DNA of 64,000 nucleotides from Methylibium rhizosphaerae (lineage in GTDB: Bacteria > Pseudomonadota > Gammaproteobacteria > Burkholderiales > Burkholderiaceae_C), in the NCBI RefSeq assembly GCF_006386545.1, contig NZ_SWAR01000026.1:22518-86517 (forward strand), written 5' to 3'. Shown here one piece after another: positions 59,770-64,000 of the stretch. Below the pieces are notes generated by a model. It did no database searches and had not been told where the DNA came from. It saw only the letters and a program-made list of their open reading frames with translations. Position 1 is the stretch's first letter. Every line of letters begins with the position of its first letter. The position numbers and the translations under genes were made by a program.

Positions 59770-60627
59770 ATGACGACCACCCCCGCCGCGCTGGCCGAGC
59801 TGGCCCAGTGCGCCTACCGCATCCGGCGCCTGGCGCTGCGCATGGGCGAGGTGCAGGGCCAGGGCTATGTCGGCCAGGCGCTCGGCTATGCCGACGTGCT
59901 GGCCGTGGCCTACGGCCATGCGCTGAAGCTGCGGCCCGACGACCCGGCATGGGAAGGCCGCGACCGCTTCCTGCTGTCGCACGGCCACTACGCCATCGCC
60001 TTCTACGCCGCCCTCATCGAGGCGGGCATCGTGCCGGAGAGCGAACTCGAGACCTACGGCAGCGACGACTCGCGCCTGCCGATGTCGGGCATGGCCACCT
60101 ACACGCCCGGCATGGAAATCTCGGGCGGCTCGCTGGGCCAGGGCCTGCCCATCGCGGTGGGCATGGCACTGGGCCTGCGGCACAAGGGCAACCCGGCCTT
60201 CGTCTACAACTCCATGTCCGACGGCGAGCTCGACGAGGGCTCCACCTGGGAGGCGGCCCTGGCGGCCGCGCACCACGGCCTTTCCAACCTTGTCTGCCTG
60301 GTGGACGTCAACAACCAGCAGGCCGACGGCCCTTCGAGCAAGGTGCTGGGCTTCGAGCCGCTGGCCGAAAAGTGGGCCGCCTTCGGCTGGCATGTGCAGC
60401 GGGTGGACGGCAACGACCTGCCGGCCGTGCTGCAGGCCTTCGACACCGCACGCTCGCTCCCTGAAGCCAGGCCGCGCGTGATCCTGTTCGACACGCTCAT
60501 GGGCAAGGGCGTGCCCTTCCTGGAGCAGCGCGAGAAGAACCACTTCATCCGGGTCGACCCGCCCGAATGGCAGCAGGCCATCGAGGTGCTCGACCGGGCC
60601 CGGCAGACCGAAGGAGCACACGCATGA
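59770..60627 (+). CDS. Transketolase, N-terminal subunit
   Basis: A 285-residue protein equal to the thiamine-diphosphate-binding part of transketolase. It has YADVLAVAYGHALKLRPDDP, RDRFLLSHGHYAIAFYAALI, EISGGSLGQGLPIAVGMALG and the cofactor motif SDGELDEGSTWEAALAAAHH, then VDVNNQQADGPS. The usual GDGE appears as SDGE. Its stop overlaps the start of the C-terminal subunit gene. Such split enzymes are frequent in catabolic clusters. Confidence 0.92.
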   Translation: MTTTPAALAELAQCAYRIRRLALRMGEVQGQGYVGQALGYADVLAVAYGHALKLRPDDPAWEGRDRFLLSHGHYAIAFYAALIEAGIVPESELETYGSDDSRLPMSGMATYTPGMEISGGSLGQGLPIAVGMALGLRHKGNPAFVYNSMSDGELDEGSTWEAALAAAHHGLSNLVCLVDVNNQQADGPSSKVLGFEPLAEKWAAFGWHVQRVDGNDLPAVLQAFDTARSLPEARPRVILFDTLMGKGVPFLEQREKNHFIRVDPPEWQQAIEVLDRARQTEGAHA

Positions 60628-61631
60628 ACACCGCCGTCGCACACAAGAAGCCTCGCCTCAGGACCTCGGCCATGATCGCCTCGATCGCCGCCGAAGGGCA
60701 GCGGGTGAAGGCGGCGCCGTTCGGCAAGGCGCTGGTGGACTACGCCGCATCGCACCCCGAGGTGGTGGGCCTCACCGCCGACCTGGCGAAGTACACCGAC
60801 CTGCACCTGTTCGCGCAGGCCTTTCCAGAACGCTTCTTCCAGATGGGCATGGCCGAGCAGCTGCTGATGGGCGCAGCCGGCGGCCTGGCCAAGGAAGGGC
60901 TGGTGCCGTTTGCCACCACCTATGCGGTGTTCGGCACGCGCCGCGCCTACGACTTCATCCACCAGGTGATCGCCGAGGAGAACCTCGACGTCAAGATCTG
61001 CTGCGCCCTGCCCGGCCTCACCACCGGCTACGGCCCCAGCCACCAGGCCACCGAGGACCTGGCGATGATGCGCGGCATTCCGGACCTCACCATCGTGGAC
61101 CCGTGCGACGCGCTCGACACCGAGCAGGCCGTGCCGCAGATCGCGGCGCACAAGGGCCCGGTCTACATGCGCCTGCTGCGCGGCAACGTGCCGCTGGTGC
61201 TCGACGAATACGACTACCGCTTCGAGCTCGGCAAGGCGAAGCTGCTGCGCGACGACGCCGACGTGCTCGTGATTTCCAGCGGCATCCTCACCATGCGGGC
61301 GCTGGAGGTGGCGCAGGACCTGGCGGCCGACAACATCGGTGTCGCCGTGCTGCATTGCCCCACCATCAAGCCGCTGGACGAGGTGGCCATCGTCGAGGCG
61401 GTGCGCTACAGGCACCGGCTGGTGGTGGTGGCCGAAAACCACTCGGTGGTGGGCGGCCTGGGCGAGGCGGTGGCGAGCACGCTGCTGCGGCACCGGGTGC
61501 AGCCCGCCGGCTTCCAGCTCGCGGGGCTGCCCGACGCCTTTCTCGATGCCGGCGCCCTGCCGACGCTGCACGACCGCTACGGCATCAGCCGCACGGCCCT
61601 GGGTGGCCGCATCAAGGCCTGGCTCGACTGA
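60624..61631 (+). CDS. Transketolase, C-terminal subunit
   Basis: A 335-residue protein with the pyrimidine-binding and C-terminal domains. It has FFQMGMAEQLLMGAAGGLAK with the catalytic Glu, PFATTYAVFGTRRAYDFIHQ and TTGYGPSHQATEDLAMMRGI. ATG 60624 overlaps the N-subunit stop (ATGA). The two subunits should form one enzyme moving two-carbon units between sugars. The absence of a kinase gene leaves the substrate open. Confidence 0.92.
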   Translation: MNTAVAHKKPRLRTSAMIASIAAEGQRVKAAPFGKALVDYAASHPEVVGLTADLAKYTDLHLFAQAFPERFFQMGMAEQLLMGAAGGLAKEGLVPFATTYAVFGTRRAYDFIHQVIAEENLDVKICCALPGLTTGYGPSHQATEDLAMMRGIPDLTIVDPCDALDTEQAVPQIAAHKGPVYMRLLRGNVPLVLDEYDYRFELGKAKLLRDDADVLVISSGILTMRALEVAQDLAADNIGVAVLHCPTIKPLDEVAIVEAVRYRHRLVVVAENHSVVGGLGEAVASTLLRHRVQPAGFQLAGLPDAFLDAGALPTLHDRYGISRTALGGRIKAWLD

Positions 61632-61700
61632 GCCCGCGAAGCGCGCGCCTCAAGTGCGCAATGCCGGTGGGGCTATCCGGCGCGGCATAGGCTTGCGCCC

Positions 61701-62117
61701 ATGTTTGCCCGGCACTTGCACCGATCGACGAGTCGCAGACGCACTCTGCGTGCGGCGTCGGCAGTGCTGGCCGCGCTGGCGCTGCTGGTCGCGGGGGCGG
61801 CCGCCGCCGCGCAGATCGGCATCGTCACGCCCGGCGCGCAGGAGACGCTGCACGACAACGCCGGCAACGTCGAAGTGCGGGTGGCCGCGGCACCAGAGCC
61901 GGCGCGCGGCGAGTCGGTCGAGGTCTGGCTCGACGGCCGGCTGGCCGCCCGCGGCGCGCAGACCGACTTCAGCCTCGGCGGCGTCGAGCGCGGCGAACAC
62001 ACGCTGCAGGTCCGGCTGGTCGACCGCGACGGCCGCACGCTCGCCGTGTCCGAGCCGCTGACGTTCCACGTCTGGCAGGCGTCACGCCTGTTCCCGAACC
62101 GGCGCGGCGCGCGCTGA
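61701..62117 (+). CDS. Small exported Ig-like domain protein
   Basis: A 138-residue protein with a signal peptide (LRAASAVLAALALLVAGAAA). The mature part IGIVTPGAQETLHDNAGNVE and GEHTLQVRLVDRDGRTLAVS is an Ig-like beta-sandwich pattern often seen in bacterial exported proteins. The C-terminal 12 residues overlap the GMC oxidoreductase gene in convergent orientation by 36 bases. The function is unknown. Confidence 0.7.
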   Translation: MFARHLHRSTSRRRTLRAASAVLAALALLVAGAAAAAQIGIVTPGAQETLHDNAGNVEVRVAAAPEPARGESVEVWLDGRLAARGAQTDFSLGGVERGEHTLQVRLVDRDGRTLAVSEPLTFHVWQASRLFPNRRGAR

Positions 62118-63755
62118 GCGGGCCTCCTCACGCACCCAGCCGGCGGCCTTCTCCGCCATCATCAGCGTCGGGCTGTTGGTGTTGCCGCTGGTGATGGTGG
62201 GCATCGCACCCGCATCCACCACCCGCAAGGCCGACACGCCGCGCACCCGCAGCCGTGAATCGAGCACCGCCATCGGGTCGCCGTCGGCGCCCATCTTGGT
62301 GGTGCCCACCGGGTGGAAGATGGTCGTGGCGATGTCGCCGGCCAGGCGCGCCAGGTCTTCGTCGCTTTCGTACTGCGGCCCCGGCTTCCATTCCTCGGGC
62401 CGGTATCTCGCCAGCGCCGGCTGGGCCGCGATGCGGCGCGTCACCCGCAGCGAGTCGGCGGCGACCTTGCGGTCTTCGCCGGTGCTCAGGTAGTTGGGTG
62501 CGATGGCCGGCGCGTCCTCGAAACGCGGGCTGCGGATGCGCACCGTGCCGCGGCTGGTCGGGTTGAGGTTGCACACGCTCGCGGTGAAGGCCGGGAAGCG
62601 GTGCAGCGGCTCGCCGAAGGCGTCGAGCGACAGCGGCTGCACGTGGTACTGGATGTTGGGCCAGGCATATTGCGCCGAGCTGCGGGTGAAGGCGCCCAGC
62701 TGCGAAGGCGCCATGCTCATCGGGCCGCTGCGGCGCCACAGGTATTCGAGCGCAATGCGGGCCTTGCCCAGCATCGAGGACGCCAGCACGTTCAGCGTGG
62801 GCGCCCCCTGCACCTTGTAGACGGCGCGGATCTGCAGGTGGTCCTGCAGGTTCTCGCCGACGCCGGGCAGGTCGGCCACCACGCCGATGCCGTGGCGGCG
62901 CAGCAGCGCCGCGGGGCCGATGCCGGACAGCTGCAGGATCTGCGGCGAGCCGATGCTGCCGGCGCACAGGATCACCTCGCGGCTGGCGAACGCGTCCACC
63001 ATCTGCCGGCCGTCCCAGACGCGCACGCCGGTGCAGCGCGGGCGGCCGTCGCCGCTGCCGGTGCTGTCGAACAGCAGCCGGGTCACGCGGGCATGCACCC
63101 ACAGCGTGAAGTTCGGCCGCGCATAGCAGGTCGGCCGCAGGAAGGCCTTGGCGGAGTTCCAGCGCCAGCCGCCGCGCTGGTTGACCTGGAAGTAGCCCAC
63201 GCCTTCGTTGTCGCCCCGGTTGAAGTCGGCGCTGGCCGGCACGCCGGCCTGCTGCGCAGCCAGCGCGAACGCGTCGAGGATGTCCCAGCGCAGGCGCTGC
63301 TTCTCCACCCGCCATTCACCGCCCGCGCCATGCAGCTCGTCGGCCCCGAGGTAGTGGTCCTCGTGCTGCTTGAAGGCCGGCAGCACGTGGCTCCAGCGCC
63401 AGGTGTCGTCGCCGGTGAGCTGCGCCCACTGCTCGTAGTCGCGCGCCTGGCCGCGCATGTAGATCATGCCGTTGATGCTGGAGCAGCCGCCCAGCGTCTT
63501 GCCGCGCGGGTAGCGCAGCGAACGGCCGTTCAGGCCGGCGTCGGGCTCGGTCTGGTAGAGCCAGTCGGTGCGCGGGTTGCCGATGCAGTAGAGGTAGCCC
63601 ACCGGCACGTGGATCCAGGGGTGGCTGTCGCGCCCGCCCGCCTCCACCAGCAGGACGCGCCGGTTCGCGTCCTGGCTGAGGCGGTTGCACATCAGCGCCC
63701 CGGCCGTGCCGCCGCCGATGACGATGTAGTCGTAGGTGTTGTCGTGCTGGTTCAA
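62082..63755 (-). CDS. GMC family FAD oxidoreductase (choline dehydrogenase-like)
   Basis: A 557-residue flavoprotein. The FAD motif is YIVIGGGTAGALMCNRLSQD and the next is LGGCSSINGMIYMRGQARDY. A second signature is ILCAGSIGSPQILQLSGIGP. C-terminal IFHPVGTTKMG, then MPTITSGNTNSPTLMMAEKA, carries the catalytic His-Asn pair positions. Members oxidise alcohols such as choline, polyethylene glycol or aliphatic alcohols. The gene stands alone, so the substrate is open. Confidence 0.92.
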   Translation of the reverse strand: MNQHDNTYDYIVIGGGTAGALMCNRLSQDANRRVLLVEAGGRDSHPWIHVPVGYLYCIGNPRTDWLYQTEPDAGLNGRSLRYPRGKTLGGCSSINGMIYMRGQARDYEQWAQLTGDDTWRWSHVLPAFKQHEDHYLGADELHGAGGEWRVEKQRLRWDILDAFALAAQQAGVPASADFNRGDNEGVGYFQVNQRGGWRWNSAKAFLRPTCYARPNFTLWVHARVTRLLFDSTGSGDGRPRCTGVRVWDGRQMVDAFASREVILCAGSIGSPQILQLSGIGPAALLRRHGIGVVADLPGVGENLQDHLQIRAVYKVQGAPTLNVLASSMLGKARIALEYLWRRSGPMSMAPSQLGAFTRSSAQYAWPNIQYHVQPLSLDAFGEPLHRFPAFTASVCNLNPTSRGTVRIRSPRFEDAPAIAPNYLSTGEDRKVAADSLRVTRRIAAQPALARYRPEEWKPGPQYESDEDLARLAGDIATTIFHPVGTTKMGADGDPMAVLDSRLRVRGVSALRVVDAGAMPTITSGNTNSPTLMMAEKAAGWVREEARSARAAPVREQA

Positions 63756-64000
63756 GTCGTCTCTCTCTCGCTCTGCTGCTTCAGACCACCGGAGCCCTTC
63801 GATACCTCAGGGCGAACGGACGGGTCGGTATGCGGCGAAGTAGCCGGCCCCTAGGCCGGCTCGTCGGTCACTTCGTAAAACGGGGCCCCGTCTGTGCCGC
63901 CTGCGCAGCGTCGCGGCCCGAGGGTTGCCGCGAAGCGGTCGAGCAAAGCTGTCTGAGCTCCGAAGCCGCAGGCTGAGGGCGAGTTCTTTGCTCGCCCTCG
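63756..64000. other. Right edge with palindromes, no gene
   Basis: No gene is seen. Hairpins are GCCGGCC/GGCCGGC (63843-63860), CGGGGCCCCG (63881-63890) and GAGGGCGAG/CTCGCCCTC with a 7-base loop (63975-63999). The last could be a terminator or boundary element. The stretch ends at the window edge, so its role cannot be decided. Confidence 0.5.

Noticed and set aside
59770..61631. 1-deoxyxylulose-5-phosphate synthase split in two
   Set aside because: Both halves carry transketolase-type motifs and sit in a catabolic TRAP cluster.
1..64000. Prophage, integrative element, IS, tRNA or rRNA genes
   Set aside because: No integrase, transposase, phage structural gene, cloverleaf or rRNA-like stretch was recognised; base composition looks uniform.

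Overview
The window looks like chromosome of a high-GC betaproteobacterium, most likely Burkholderiales (Comamonadaceae or a near relative). The reasons are the very GC-rich, densely packed genes, a Bug/TctC-type binding protein in a CoA-ester operon, FadR-type GntR and LysR regulators beside small catabolic operons, a DUF2938/MerR pair, and homospermidine synthase. I see no rRNA, tRNA, insertion sequence, phage gene or CRISPR array. Because of the GC bias, many long antisense reading frames exist; they are not listed.

Layout. 1-8.6 kb: minus-strand sugar-acid operon (ABC sugar importer, lactonase, Zn-dehydrogenase, tagaturonate-reductase-like enzyme, mutarotase, altronate dehydratase running off the left edge) with a divergent GntR regulator and four similar operator-like sites; the enzyme set fits L-galactonate (or L-galactose/L-fucose) to tagaturonate to altronate to KDG. 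8.7-10.3 kb: MerR regulator, DUF2938 membrane protein, flavodoxin-like oxidoreductase. 10.3-14.1 kb: arsenic operon arsR-arsI-arsC-acr3 ending in an unfamiliar ATP-grasp-like gene. 14.2-18.2 kb: enoyl-CoA hydratase, class III aminotransferase, DJ-1 protein, DJ-1/AraC regulator, VOC protein. 18.3-28.0 kb: sensor kinase, pectate lyase lipoprotein, mipA-response regulator-kinase operon, MBL hydrolase with divergent TetR, hybrid histidine kinase. 28.2-31.0 kb: homospermidine synthase and divergent FAD amine oxidase.

31.1-35.8 kb: a TonB-dependent haem-type receptor fused in frame behind a DUF3501 domain, followed by an exported CbiX-like chelatase-family protein with a His-rich loop; a Fur-like dyad lies upstream. 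This is the best candidate for an undescribed system. 36.2-43.8 kb: beta-propeller/di-haem cytochrome, MalT-type LuxR regulator, and a haem-motif lipoprotein. 43.8-51.2 kb: an operon of fumarase-family lyase, CitE-like lyase, CaiB CoA-transferase, MaoC-like hydratase, Bug binding protein and PrpF-like isomerase, with a divergent LysR gene. The PrpF and Bug frames are joined without a stop at a C7 tract.

51.2-55.9 kb: lipase-like hydrolase, ArsR/AHSA1/GFA mini-operon, two tiny genes, gamma-carbonic anhydrase-like protein, LysR regulator. 56.1-61.6 kb: short-chain dehydrogenase, TRAP transporter and split transketolase. 61.7-64 kb: small exported protein and GMC oxidoreductase, then a palindrome-rich edge. 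All assignments come from reading the translations and DNA by eye; no database search was run.
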